NCBI GenBank assembly: GCA_029783825.1
Contig: JAREIK010001723.1
Coordinates: 607,977-671,976 of the forward strand
Origin: Sapria himalayana
Taxonomy: Eukaryota; Streptophyta; Magnoliopsida; Malpighiales; Rafflesiaceae
Length of the DNA stretch: 64,000 bases
Reading direction: 5' to 3'
Shown here: positions 1 to 12,596 of the stretch, one piece after another
How the letters are laid out: each line of letters opens with the position of its first letter
Numbering within the stretch: the first letter of the stretch is position 1
Made by a program: the position numbers and the translations under genes
The notes under the pieces: generated by a model
Database searches by the model: none
The model's input: only the letters and a program-made list of their open reading frames with translations
Told to the model about the DNA's origin: nothing

Positions 1-195
1 TTATTTTCACATATTTAATTTTTTACATAAAATTTAATTATATATGTTTAAATTTGTATATTAAATTTAATAAAAATATAAACTATAAACCATTATTTAT
101 AATTAAAAAAAAATAAAATCAGTTATATGATACAATATGTTACATAGTTAAAACATAAACATAACAAAACTTGATTACATCTTATTCTTCATCAA

Positions 196-420
196 TATAT
201 CTAATGATAGTACATAAAGTATAATTTGTCTGTGAAATTGACGTTGATTTCTCTCCCCTAGCTCCTCAAGATCTGCATTCTGCTCTAGAACCCTAGCATG
301 TCCCTCCATGGCTATCTGCATTGCTTTTTTTAGTTGTAGTATGATCTCCTCTTTACCTCCAACTCCTCCTTCCTTTTATCTGCCAAATGCCCTTTTTGTA
401 TCTATCTGCTCTTCCAATAG
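196..420 (-). other. Possible coiled-coil C-terminal coding remnant
   Basis: Read on the minus strand, two adjoining frames give a charged, helix-prone stretch rich in Lys, Glu and Leu (for example DKRKEELEV, then EGHARVLEQNADLEELGER), ending in a stop near 196. A one-base frame change near 375 is needed to join them. Such tails occur at the C-terminus of several plant transposase-associated proteins, but I cannot name a family. The rest of 1-2,370 shows no convincing gene; the short open frames there are AT-rich chance frames. Confidence 0.25.
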
Positions 421-2374
421 TACTTTTTTTAACCTTGTGATCTGTTGCATGTATGTATGTGCCTGTGTGTGTGAAATTTCTAGGGCTTAAAAAACAAACA
501 TACACATAGGTCTCTCAAGCATGGTTAGCATCTTCTAGTTCTTTGTCCTCTAGTACTCCATATAGATAGAGAACATTGTTATACCTGCACATGGAACATA
601 ACATACTACATTTACAAACAAATAAAGAATACAATACTATGCCACTGATATACAGATATACTAGCGCATGAAACACCAATTGCTATTTGCTAGAAATTTC
701 ACACAATGAGATGATCATGAGCTTATTTTTAAATTATTGAATCAAGATTTCTCTAAGATTTCTAGTGAACCACCCATCAATATATTCTTCTGTGTTGCCC
801 AGCTTCACGTATCAGTCCATGGTTAATTATAAGAAAGTTAGAAAGTGGCAAACAAAAGGGAAATAGAAGTTGAAATGACAATAGGCTGCATGGTATTGAA
901 TTTTTGCACACTTGTAGGTTCATATAGAAATCCACCGAAGCAAGGAAACCTGAAAGAAACCAAAGAAAAAAAATGAGAAAAAAAATGCAATGCACAGGAA
1001 AAGAACACAAGGTAGCTCACATTTGTATTTCATTCCTCACTTGAGTTTTACAATGATCATCTTTTCAGTTAAGTTGTTAAGAAAAGGCTTGGGATTAATG
1101 GGGATGGTCTGCAACATTCAGCAATATAAAAACTAATAAACGGTGCTATCATGCACATATGCATTAGATATTTTTATGCATTTACTTAAAAATACATAGG
1201 CATGTATATATGCAATATACATGCATACAACATGAATATAGTATAACTATATGTGTCCAAACACACACACGCACACACTATTTTCCTATCTTCTCATATT
1301 CCTTTATTTTATCTATATATTGCACTTTCTAGTTCAACTGAACCATTGATGAATGCAAATGGTCATTACCAAATATCAAAATCTTTTTTTTCTAATCTAC
1401 ATATCCCACATGAACTAAAATTTAATATTATGTATTTTGCTTGAGAAAACTATAAGAAATTTTTTTTTAGGAAAAATAAATGACTATTTGAAAGAATATT
1501 TGATGGTTGTGAGCATGGATAGTTAACCTTGCTTCGATGCATGAGAACTTAAAAGCTAGTATTAATATCATTTACGAAAGCATATAATCTATTAATATCT
1601 CGTGTACACAAAAAATTATATCAAACAAGAAAACTTGATTACTAGTTCATACAAATTTTATTTTAACCTCTCATTATCATCCTCAACGAAATATTATCTC
1701 AACACTATTGTGAACAAACATTACTCTAATCATAAGAAAATGAGTTCAATCAACAAGAATACCAAATATACTTCATCAGGATCCTTGTCAGATTACCTAT
1801 CATGATGTTCGAGTAGATGTCTTACCTACACTCCGTTGCCATTATAATAGCCCATCCAACTTCTCTGCACAACTTCACAGTTTCAATGAATACAGTTTGT
1901 CACTGATGTAATCTGGTTCGCCTTGATAAGAAGGGTCTACGCTCTATCCAAGCAACCAAATCAAATTAAAAACAAAAAAAAACAAAAAAATAGAAACTTT
2001 CATATCTCAATGCTATGCTAAGCCTGTTACGAGCTCACATAGAAATCAACATCTCGCCTCTTGCTTGTATTTTAGGCCGTAGAGCATCTTTTCTGGCTCA
2101 TAAAACTCAGATTCAGCAATATCTATCCCCTATAGGTCACATATGGCATTGATGCAGTTATAATCGAGGCCTAAGCCTTGTGAGAAATGATTTCAATAAC
2201 ACACAGTGGGAGTGCAATGGTTTCAATAACATACAGTGAGCATGCGAAGATTTGCATAACATATAATGCATGGGTAATCATGGTAGCTAGTGCACAATGG
2301 ATGCACTCATTCTATGGGTTTATAGCTCTTTTCGACACCCCCCCTAGAGTTTAGCTTTTCTTGGGGTCACTTTT

Positions 2375-2381
2375 GATACCA
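2375..2381 (-). other. Possible copia primer-binding site, minus strand
   Basis: GATACCA followed by TGTAAAACA is the reverse complement of the start of TGGTATCAGAGC, the initiator-Met-tRNA primer site seen just inside the 5' LTR of plant Ty1/copia elements. An LTR would lie to the right and gag to the left, but I recognise neither. It may be a residue of a decayed minus-strand element or chance. Confidence 0.25.
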
Positions 2382-2679
2382 TGTAAAACATTAAATCACA
2401 CAACATAAAATAAATATAATACACTTGATGAATAACCTCATACAAACATTGCCCTTATATAACAAGTTATTTTTATTAGGGCAACTCACAGAATGAATAA
2501 CCTCTATATCACTCTCAAAGTGTGTCTGTGTATGCCATGCATGCCTTAATGTGTAAGACATGCTAATTCTTCCTATAAAAAGCTATCAATAGAACAACGT
2601 ATCAATTGATAAAGTAGAGAACATGTCACCTAGCAAAAAATAAGCAATATCACAAACATCGTACTCATCAATAAGATAG

Positions 2680-2870
2680 TTATATACAATATATATGTAC
2701 ATATAATACTATTTTGTATATGTACATATGCTGAGTATATATGTACATATATATTGAAGTGTATATATGTACATATATACTATAGCATATATACATATAC
2801 ACTATGGTATATATGGATGTCATATAGATATAGAACAGTAGGTATAGATATATATATATATATATATAAT
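2680..2870. repeat. Palindromic TATATGTACATATA-type simple repeat
   Basis: Repeated TATATATGTACATATATA blocks separated by short spacers, ending in a pure (TA)n run at about 2,847-2,868. The unit is self-complementary, so it can form hairpins. No coding content. Confidence 0.7.
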
Positions 2871-2975
2871 AGCAGGTAAAGTATTATCCAATTTATATTT
2901 CACAAAGAAGGCACAAAACATCACGATAAACATTAATAAGAAATATGAATATTATTTAAATTTTCGAAAATATTT

Positions 2976-3335
2976 TTAAAAACTCTTAGAGGAAAACCTG
3001 GAAGACAAGCCACGAGCTAGGCTTGGGGCATAAAAGTTCGCACCCTGCCTCCCTGCAATAGAACTCTCTCCCAGTCCCAAGGCACTACTAGGGGGTTGCT
3101 CTACCCTGCCACTCCCCACAACACCATGCTCAGATGTGGCTTTCCTAGAACATTTCTTCTCCTCTCCGTGTGCTTGGTTCAAAGCAATCACCATCACTTC
3201 ATTGTATGCGACAATGTAACTGTAGAATAGTTCATGGTCGTACACATCCATGGTTAGAAACAATTCAATATGCACTCCATAAAAATAATATGCACTCCAT
3301 AAAAATAATGCACATTCACAGATATATAAAAACAT
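2976..3335 (-). other. Open frame of unknown status, minus strand
   Basis: A 119-codon open frame. Its second half (from about residue 55) has balanced composition (HGEEKKCSRKATSEHGVVGS, then a Ser/Gly/Arg-rich tail ending SSRFSSKSF) and is less AT-rich than its surroundings, so it may be a real exon or a fragment of one. The first half, with many Tyr, Leu and Phe, looks like chance reading. A 20-bp direct repeat lies under its N-terminal part. I recognise no domain. Confidence 0.25.
3269..3308. repeat. 20-bp direct tandem duplication
   Basis: ATATGCACTCCATAAAAATA occurs twice back to back, followed by a partial third ATGCAC. It looks like a replication-slippage duplication. Confidence 0.8.
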
Positions 3336-3699
3336 TAATTATAGACATGAACAAACATGAATTTGAGTTGATAGTCATACAACTTTAATAAATATCTAAA
3401 AGATGGCCAGCAATGATGTTTAGAGAGAGAATGTGTGTGTGTACAAAAATAAAATATTTCAGAAATAATGAAGATAATAATAGTTCAGGATTTTTTTTGA
3501 TCCAGTGATGATCGATAAAGATGGAACCCATCCATAGAAAGAAACATGACAATGTCTGAATGCTTTAAATCAGAATTTATTCATGTATTTCACATTAGAT
3601 GTCCTACAAAGATTCATGGTTATGTTAATTGGCAAAGCAAAGAACAAAACCATAATAAAAAAAATAATACCACCAAAAAAGTCTCATCCTGTTTAACTA

Positions 3700-5110
3700 C
3701 ACATAGACAAAAATAAAAAATAGTTCATAAATAATTATGTTACAAATTCATACTCATAATTAGTTATAAGTAGTTATACATAAATGTATACATAGTTACA
3801 AATATAGTTATATTTAATTATATATATTATTACATAGTTATACAAATATTTATATATAGTTATACACATATAGCTAAACATAATGTTGTATGTTGTTATA
3901 CATGTAATTATAAATATAGTTACACGTGATTATACATATAATTACACTTATAGTTATACTTATATTTATACATGTAGGTATATATATTTTTTCATATAAT
4001 TTTATATATTTAATAATTAGTTATTTATAAGTATAGATATATTAAAATATATTTTTATATACTAATATATAAAAATGTATATTAAATATATGTTGTTAAT
4101 TATATATTTAAATATAGTTATGTATAATGTTTTTATAGTTATACATATAGTCAAAGATAATTATTTATAGTTATATGTTCTTATACCTATAGTATGTATA
4201 GTTAAAAATAGAGTTATATATAGTTAAACATATAGTTATATATAGATATATTCATACAAGTAGTTATAAAGTAGTTATACATAAATGTATACAAAGTTAT
4301 AAACAAATATATAGATTTAATTATATAAATACATATATGTATACATAGTTACAGATATAGTTATATTTAATTATATAGTGTTATATAGTTATACAAATAT
4401 TTATATATAGTTATACACATATAGTTATAAATATGTTTATAGTTAAAAATAAATTTATTTAGTGTTTTTATAGTTATACATATAGTAAAATGCAATTATA
4501 TATAGTTATATAATATTATATATATAGTATATTAAGTTAGAAATATAGTAATATAGAATTATACATATAGTTATAAATTATTATATAGTTAAAAAAATAG
4601 TTATGTATAGTTATAAATATAGTTATAAAAATAGTTTACATAATTATAAATATCGTTATAAATACTATTATATATAATGTCATATGATTATATAATTATA
4701 CAAGTGTTTAGATATAATATTTGTGTTTAAAATATTTTTATCAATGTTACACATATATAATTATATATATGTAACACTTTTATAAATATTATATAGTATA
4801 TATATCACATTTATATAAACATTATAAAATATTATATATTTATATAAAAATTAATATGTTATATAAATGTTTACAAAAATGTATAAACATTTTATATGTT
4901 ATATAATTGTTATATAAAAAATTATATAAATGGATAGTTTTATGTAGATGTTATATAGATACTTATAAATATTAATACAAATGTATAAATATTTATATAA
5001 ACATATCAATGTTTATATATAATGTAATACGTTTATATATATTAAATTATAGACATTTATATATAATGTCATATGATTATATAAATGTATAAAAGTTTAT
5101 ATATACTATT
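3700..5110. repeat. Degenerate AT minisatellite (TATAGTTATACATA-like)
   Basis: About 1.4 kb in which TATAGTTATA, ATACATATAGTTATA and related words recur at irregular 10-30 bp spacing. To about 4,680 the GTTATA word dominates; beyond that TTATATA/ATGTATAAA words take over. GC content is extremely low and no open frame is credible. It resembles an old tandem array diverged by substitutions and indels. Confidence 0.65.
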
Positions 5111-5520
5111 ATTTGTTTATAATAATTTTGGAGGCAGCAAAAATAGAACCCATAAACATTAAGTTTTTTTTTTTAAAGTTATAGAAGTAGAAAATATTAA
5201 GCATTATTTTTTTTCTTAAGTTACAAAAGCAGAAAACAATATGCAAACATTTAGTATTTGAAATCCATAAAACCATTAAAAAATGAAAAATAAAAAGAAC
5301 AAAGTATACACTAATCATTTATTGTTTCATTAAAGGTGTAGAGTCAAAATCATATAAGTGATATGAAAATAGAAGAAAAAATAAGAAAATTTTGGGGAAA
5401 ATTAAAAAAAATAAAACCCAAATATTATGTAAAAACCAAAATCTGCCAGTTGTAAACAAATTGAGAGAAACATAAATATGTATATAGCAGTTAGAAGGAG
5501 AAGAGCGATGATAATATTAC

Positions 5521-5568
5521 CTGATAACAAGAAGAGGTAGATTTTGTAGATTGCTCCCATAGTCCCAT
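5521..5568 (-). other. Candidate first coding exon
   Basis: On the minus strand an ATG in a plausible plant context (GCGAAATGGGA) opens a 16-codon frame, MGLWEQSTKSTSSCYQ, running straight into a consensus donor CAG|GTAATA. Upstream is a purine-rich stretch like a plant 5' UTR. I cannot find the downstream exons with confidence; the weak coding signals at 2,976-3,335 and 196-420 are on the same strand. It could be chance. Confidence 0.2.
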
Positions 5569-5822
5569 TTCGCTTCTCCTCTCTTCGTCGTTGAAAGATA
5601 GAAAAAATTTTAAGTGCTTAATGCCTTAACATTTTTGTTTCACGCAAACTATAAATAAAAAATTGGATGTAAATTTATATAAAATAAAGAGACAAGAATA
5701 TAAAAATAAACTAAAATTATAAAAAATTAATAATTTAAATAAAAAAAATGAAATAGATTTTTATTTAACCATAAATGATATTATTTCATAAATAAATAAA
5801 ATAATATTATATAATAATAAAG

Positions 5823-5824
<2 letters not shown>

Positions 5825-5871
<47 letters not shown>
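5825..5871. repeat. (TA)n microsatellite
   Basis: An uninterrupted run of about 23 TA dinucleotides. Confidence 0.95.
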
Positions 5872-5873
<2 letters not shown>

Positions 5874-5940
5874 GGTTATAAATTTTTAAGAATTCAATTT
5901 ATTTTTTATTAATATAATATGAAATAATTATAAAGGCATA

Positions 5941-6001
5941 AAATTTGAATCTTTTAGTCATTATAAATTTGAATCTTTTAGTCATTATAAATTTGAATCT
6001 T
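5941..6001. repeat. 24-bp tandem repeat, about 2.5 copies
   Basis: The unit begins AAATTTGAATCTTTTAGTCA and ends TTAT. Two identical copies (5,941-5,964 and 5,965-5,988) are followed by a partial copy ending near 6,001. The identity of the copies implies recent slippage within an otherwise featureless AT-rich stretch (5,872-6,756), where I see nothing else. Confidence 0.85.
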
Positions 6002-6756
6002 TGAAGTGTTTATTTAATAACCACACTAAGATATTTATTTTTTAAATCATCAAAATTTTTTTGATGTAATTATAACATTATGTATTAATCATTAAATATC
6101 AATTTATTTTATTTTAAATTTTATGAAAAATTTGAAATTTTTTTTATAATTCAAAATTTTCAATCTTTTAGTCATTATTTTTTTAAAAGATTACTATAAT
6201 CATAAAAATGTTTTTTTTTTATTTTAAATAATATAAATATTTACTTGTTTATTTTTTAATTCATATATTTTTATAATTTTTTTTATTTAATCAAAAAATT
6301 GTTTATTTTAGCTTTTTATTAGTAGTAATTTTTATTTATTAATTAAAATATTTTAAAAATTATTATAATTATATAATAAATTATATAATATTTTTTAATA
6401 CAAATATTTAAATATCATAATTAAAAATTCAGAAAAATAATTTGTATAATTTTTTAAATAATTTATAATCAAAAAATAGTTATTTTAGTTTTATTTAATA
6501 TAAATTTTTATCCGTATTTATATATTTATGAAATTTTTTATTCCAATTATATATAAAATCGTAATAAAATTCAGATAATTATTTAGTATCAGATTTTGTC
6601 TCATTCTAATTAGCTAGAAAAATTCCGTTGCTAAATTCGTTACTAAAATTATTACTTTTCTTTATGCGAATATCTGTGATAATATTAGTGACAATAAATT
6701 TTCAATCGAACATTTCCGTCTCTAATGCATCAGTAATCTATTACAAAATTTTAATT

Positions 6757-8764
6757 TAAGAAGAAAGAGAAGAAATGGAGAAAGAAGAAATGAGCTAGAG
6801 GAAGAAAAAGAAGAAGAAAATGATGAAGAAGTGGAAGAAGAATAAGAAGAAAATGATGTTGAAAAAGAAGATGATGAAGAAGTGGAAGAAGAATAAGAAG
6901 AAGTTGATGTATAAAAAGAAGAAGAGAAAGAAGAAAAAAAGAAGAATAAGAAGAAAAAAAAAAGAAATAGAGGGTTAAGTATTAGAAGTGGAAAAAAATA
7001 GAATATGAAAAAGCAGAACATTAAGAAGAAGAGGGAGAATACAAAAAAAAGAAAAAGAAGATGATTAAATAGAAGAAGAAAAAGAAGAATAAGAAGAAGT
7101 AGAAGAGGGAGAAAAGAAAAGAAAAAAATAGAAGACAAAAAATTGGAAGAAGAAGAGGACGAAGATGTGGAAAAAGAAGAAAAAGAGGAATACAATGAAG
7201 AGGATTAGAAGTAAGATGAGGAATAAGAGGAAGAAGAGAAACAAAAATAAAAAAATGAAGTGGAATAAGATGATGATGAAGTAGAAGAGTAGGAGGAGGA
7301 GGAGGAAGATGAATAAGAAGAGAATTAAAATGAGGAATAAGAAGAGGAATATGATGATGGTGATTAAGAAGTAAAATAGAAAGAATAAGAAGAAAAAAAA
7401 TAGGAAGAAGAAGAAAAAGAATAAGGAAGAGGAGGAGGAGGAGGAGTAGGAGATGATGAAGAAGGGAAGGAAGATGAGGAAGAAGATGAGGAAGAAGAAA
7501 ATTAGGAAGAATAAGTGGGAGAAAAAGGAGAAGAATTGAAAGAAGAAAAAAATATTAATAAAAATATGAAGAAGATAAAATAAATAATAATAAGAAGAAG
7601 TAGACGAAGAAGAAAATGAAAAAAAAATAAATAAATAATGAAAAATACGAAGTGGAAGAGGAAAAAGAAAAAGGGGAAGAAGAGGTAGAAAAAGAAAAAA
7701 AGGAATATCAATAAGAATAAAAAGATGAAGAAGAATAAATAGAAAAAGAGCAGGAGGAAGAAGAACAAGAACAAGAATAAAAAAAAGAAAAAAGAGTATA
7801 AACATGACGAAGAGAAAAAGGGAAGAAAAAAAAGAAGAAAAAGAAGCAGAAAAAGTAATAAGATGAAAAAGAAGAAAAAGAAAAGAAAAATAAGTAAAAA
7901 GAATAAAAAAAATAAGAAGACAAACTAGGTTAGGAAGTGGTAAAAGAAAAATAAGAAGACGAAAAAAAATAAGAGGAAAAAAAATAACAAGAGGAAGAAG
8001 AAGATGAAGAAGAGTAAGTAGAAGAAGAAGAGAAAGAAGAAGAGGAAGAACATGAGCAATGAGTAGAGAATGATAATGAAAAATAAGAGGAGGAGGAGGA
8101 AGAGGACGATTAAGAAGTGGTGGAGGAGGAAGAAGAATAAGCAAAATAGGAGGAGGAGGAGGATGAAGAAAAAGAAGTAGAGGAGGATGAGGAAGAAAGA
8201 AAAAGAAGTAGAGGAATAAGAGGAAGAAAAAGATGAAGAATAAGATTAAGAAGTAAAAGAAAAATAATAATAAGAAGAAGAGGAAGTATAAGAGGTAGAA
8301 ATAAAATAAGAAGAAGAAGAACAGAAAGAAGAAAAGAGGAAGAAGAAGAAGAAAAGAGGAAGAATAATAAGAAGAAAAAGGAAAAAAAATAGAATAGAAA
8401 GTAGAAGAAATATAAAAGGGGGAGGAAGAAGAATAATAAAAATAAGATGAAGATGAAGAATAAAAAGATAGATGAAGAAGAATAAGAAGAATAAGAAGAA
8501 TAAGAAGAATAAGAAGAAGAATAGGAAGAAGAATAAGAAGAAGAATAAGAAGAAGAATAGGAAAAAGAAGAAAAAGAAAAATTAAAAGAAAAAGAAGAAC
8601 AAAAAGAATAGGAAGGAAAAAAAAGATAAAGAAAAAGAATAATAATAATAATAATAATAATAATAAGAAAAAGAATAAGAAGAGGAAGAAGACGAAAAGG
8701 GAAACAAGAAATTGAAGAAAGATAAGAAGGGGAAGAAGAAGAAGAAGCAGTAGAATAAGAAGTA
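6757..8764. repeat. 2-kb polypurine (GAA/GAG/GGA) tract
   Basis: For about 2,000 bases the plus strand is nearly all A and G, made of GAA, GAAGA, GGA, AAAAAG and AATAAG words; C is rare and T occurs mostly in ATAAG or GATGA. It contains purer subarrays: repeated AAGAAT/AAGAAGAAT near 8,470-8,560 and (AAT)n at about 8,638-8,667. The long minus-strand open frames, made of Phe, Leu, Ser and Tyr, simply reflect the lack of purines on that strand and are not genes. Such mirror-rich purine runs can form triplex DNA. Confidence 0.9.
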
Positions 8765-10734
8765 GCTTTCTACTAGCATGTATAATACTAATAAATATAG
8801 TGGTTCCTCTTCATCTTGTAAACAAACTATCGAGATTACTTTGATTTAGTGGTTCTTACAAAATACATAAATATAGCCAGAGAAATATTATTTTAATGCA
8901 TTACACAAATCTTCCTAATATAATATTTCAGAGATGTTTATTTAATCTAACATAGTATATCTATGCATATATAAAGATCACACAAAAGCCACATTTGATA
9001 AAAAGTGACAATATGTTCAAACAAATGGTCCATTTAACATAATCTAAGATTATGTGTCATGCCCTTCCACTTTGTCATTTTAAATCTTCGAAGTACATTT
9101 ATGCTAATACTAAGGAATATTTTTTTTTTGGAAATTTCATAGAAATTCACAAATATTTTTTTCTTTTGGCATGTCATGTAAATTAATCACTTAATTTCAA
9201 ATTTTCTAATAAGAAAGTTTGATTATCACATCCTTGAAAAAATGGCTATTTCTAGCATTGATGTTCAATGGGATTACTTTTAGATGGGGTCTTCCATGAC
9301 TTCTTATAAATGCTTCACGAAGTTAATATGAAAATCTAAATTAATTTACAAATAGGGTGTTGATCCAAGTTTGTAGGAAGCTTTGTTAACCCTCTTTATC
9401 GCATTAAATAATCTTTTATTCTACCTTATTTATCATTTAATAAGGTATTAGATAGACTTTGAATTATTGGAGAAATAGTTTAACTAGTAGTAAGTGTTCT
9501 ATAAGTCTAAAATGATGTCACTAATTTTTTTTTCTTTTTATTTTCTTCAAAACCATCAGTATGTAGGATGTATCCATAAACCATTTATGATAATGACATT
9601 GTACACCATATTTAGCATTGGTATTTTTGGGTAAAAAATTTCTAATGATTCATTCTAATAGGCACTCATGTAGTACTCCATCAAGTCATCTTTTTTATCT
9701 AAATACTAATTTTGAAAGTAAAAATTGATTTAAATATTGAAATTATAGTCTAATTTTTTGAATATATCAATCTAAAGTCAATGAATCACAATATAATCGT
9801 CACACATAGTGCCCAATTTAGTCATTATATGCTAGATTATTATTCAAGATTAAAGATTTAGATAGTTCAAAGTCATCATGTTTCTAGGCACAAAACTTAA
9901 GTCCCCAATTAGGGCCATCATGGGATATATATTCATCATTTAAATGATTTCCACACATAGCCTACTTGATTTCATGATCATCAACCCATAGAAAAGTCAA
10001 CTTCATAGGCAAAATTGTTTCATTCTCAATTGGGCAGCAAAAACATGTTAGGGGAAGACAACATAATAACTTGAATTGTATCAATCATTAATAGGTTATA
10101 ACATAGAGAAATGACTAATTATTTAGTTGCACTAGCAAAACCATCCAATTAGACTTTGAATCTATATATAAATAATTTCATGGATAGTTATTGAATACAA
10201 CTTTTATATGTTTTGTCATCTATTTTTTTTATTTGCATTGTGTGTGTGTGTGTGTATCAATAATTTAATCATTTAACATTTTTTTTGTAATACATTTTCT
10301 CATACATTTTGGAAAAAAAAATGTACATTTTTTGTATATAAACTAATTCCTTTTTTTTTATAAGTAATATAAAGTAATAATTAAATAGCTACTTGAGTTT
10401 CACTTGGCTATGTGTTAATAAGTCACAAATAACTACTTAAGCTTCACTTTTGACTTCTCTCAATTATAAATAAGAATATAATTCAAGTTATCATGGAATG
10501 AATTATCATGTTGATTTTGTCTTTTGACTATCAGGCCACCAAAAAAACCTTTATCATCTAATTGATGATTAAGAAATTTAAATGAAATTTCCCCAAAGAA
10601 CCACCATAGACATTTTCCTCATCACAACTCACTATTGATTGTTTGATTTTTATTTCCTTGTGTAAAATGCTGATTTATTTCTAAGGGTAAGTACTTTTTA
10701 CTAGAATTATGATCAAAAATTTAGAGCCCATTTT
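8765..10734. other. AT-rich stretch without recognisable gene
   Basis: No long open frame and no domain that I recognise on either strand. A (GT)n microsatellite lies near 10,236-10,254. The DNA is probably transposon-derived but too decayed to classify by eye. Confidence 0.5.
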
Positions 10735-10949
10735 AAATAATATTATAAAATATATTGAAATATCCTACATGAAGAAACGAAGAAATATAATGTTCAAAAT
10801 AAATATTGAAATTAAAAAAAAAGATGCTAATATAATGGGTGAAGGCCTCATTTTATAGCTTCAAGGAGGTTTCAAGATTCCTAAATTTTTGATGTGGATT
10901 TCATTGATTCTTTTCAATATCATTAATCATTTTTTTTTTCAATACTCCT

Positions 10950-12540
10950 CGTCAAGTTGGAGCATATATGTCATCCCAACTTGTCTAAAACTTTTGAGAG
11001 AACATTGTTGGATACTTCTTTAGTAAGGATATTAGCTAATTGGTATTATGATTGAATCTTTCGTAGTCTCATAATATTTTCTTCTAGTTTTTCATTAATG
11101 AAGAATCTACCTACTTCAATATATTTTATACAATCATATTGGATTATATTATGAACAATATCACATGTTGCTTTGGTATCACAATATAGTTGATTTGATG
11201 TTTTAAAAAGTTGCTTATATCTTGTAATATAAAATTTAACCAAAATGCTTCGCAAATTTCCAATGTCATTCATCTATGCTCAACTTCTATACTTGATCAT
11301 ATAATGATATTCTATTTCTTGTTACTCTTTCTAACCAAGTTACCTCCCAATCAATATCAATATATATATATATTTATGTTTTGTTATTCGGTGTTTTTTA
11401 GAGAATGAGATTTTCTTTGCAAGAGCAATTTTTAAATACTTAAGAATTTTCATGTCTTCATTCATTTGTTTGTCACCTAAATTATGAATGAATTGGCTAG
11501 TGACACTCATGGTGTAGGCAAGATCTAGTCTCATGTGAGCAAGTACATCAATCTATCCAGAAGTCTTTGATATCTTCCTTAATTAACTAATACATGATTT
11601 GTCTCGCTACACAACTTCGGACCGTCTTCTATTGGAATATCAATGAGTTGACAAGCTAACATTTTAATTTCTGATGACAAGTATATGGCATACTTTCTCC
11701 AAGATAGGAAGATTCTTTTATTTTATTGGAATACATGAGTACCTAGAAAATATTTTAAGAGATGTAAGTATTCCATTTCAAATTCTCTTGACAAATATTC
11801 TTGTAGCCAAATAATTTACTTGTAGCCATATAATTTTATTGTAGCCAAATAATATTGCTTCTTCAGAAATACATGTAGCCAATCCCCATATAATATAAGT
11901 GTAATGATTTTCTCATATTGTTTCTTTAAAAAAATGTGTGGTCATAGTTAATTTACCTTTAACCAAATAATGTCATAGATTTTGTAAACCACCCAAACCA
12001 AGCTCTAAAAAATTATTTTAATTAATACAGTGATTTGTTTCGACTGCATACTTTCCAACCATGTATCTTCCTTGTCATTGCCCTGATTAAAGTTCCAAGT
12101 AAATTTATTCGGATAACTTTCCATATAAAAATGTATTTTTAACATTTTACTATTGTAATTACCAATCTAAATTTGTGGCTAAAGATAACAAGACTCAAAC
12201 TATATTGATTTTGGAAAATATTTCATTATAGTCAATCCCATAAGTTTGTGAGTATCCTTTTTCCACGAATCTTACTTTGAAATATTCGATCATACCATCT
12301 ACTTTTGTATTTTATCATGAAGATTTATTGGTACCAGACTAGTTTTTTTTATATGATAATAAGCAAGCTCCCGAGCACGATATTTTCTTCAAGAAAGCTA
12401 GTTCTTCAATGATTGTGGCCATCCATTTTAAAGTCAATTAAGACTTCCTGTGCACTATTAGGCATAAATACAATAGATAATTGATTGATATATAATATAG
12501 TTATTTTTGACAAGTGACATATTAACATATAATAGTTTAT
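10950..12540 (-). pseudogene. Copia pol remnant: reverse transcriptase and RNase H
   Basis: Minus-strand reading gives a clear copia RNase H end: QLFKTSNQLYCDTKATCDIV, followed by HNIIQYDCIKYIEVGRFFIN, then the tail QLANILTKEV; this is the YCDNKAA / HIEVDRHFI / QLADILTK pattern of plant copia. Near 12,390-12,435 the start of the reverse transcriptase is recognisable (KWMATIIEELAFLEENIV, matching the W-x-x-A-M-x-x-E-L-x-x-L pattern). Between them stops and frameshifts are frequent, so it encodes no protein. Confidence 0.75.
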
Positions 12541-12596
12541 GAGATTAAGATATCATTATAAAATATCCCAGCACGTCCCATTTGACACCTTTAGAT

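Noticed and set aside
7065..8144. A 359-codon minus-strand open frame (and overlapping ones at 6,722-7,195 and 7,502-7,923)
   Set aside because: It is made almost only of Leu, Phe, Ser, Ile and Tyr, as forced by the purine-only opposite strand; stop codons are scarce there for compositional reasons. No gene.
12594..12594. Considered 12,540-15,266 as a complete hAT with its left end near 12,560
   Set aside because: The terminus there points the wrong way (right-end orientation) and coding begins directly after it, so the left end of copy C is missing.
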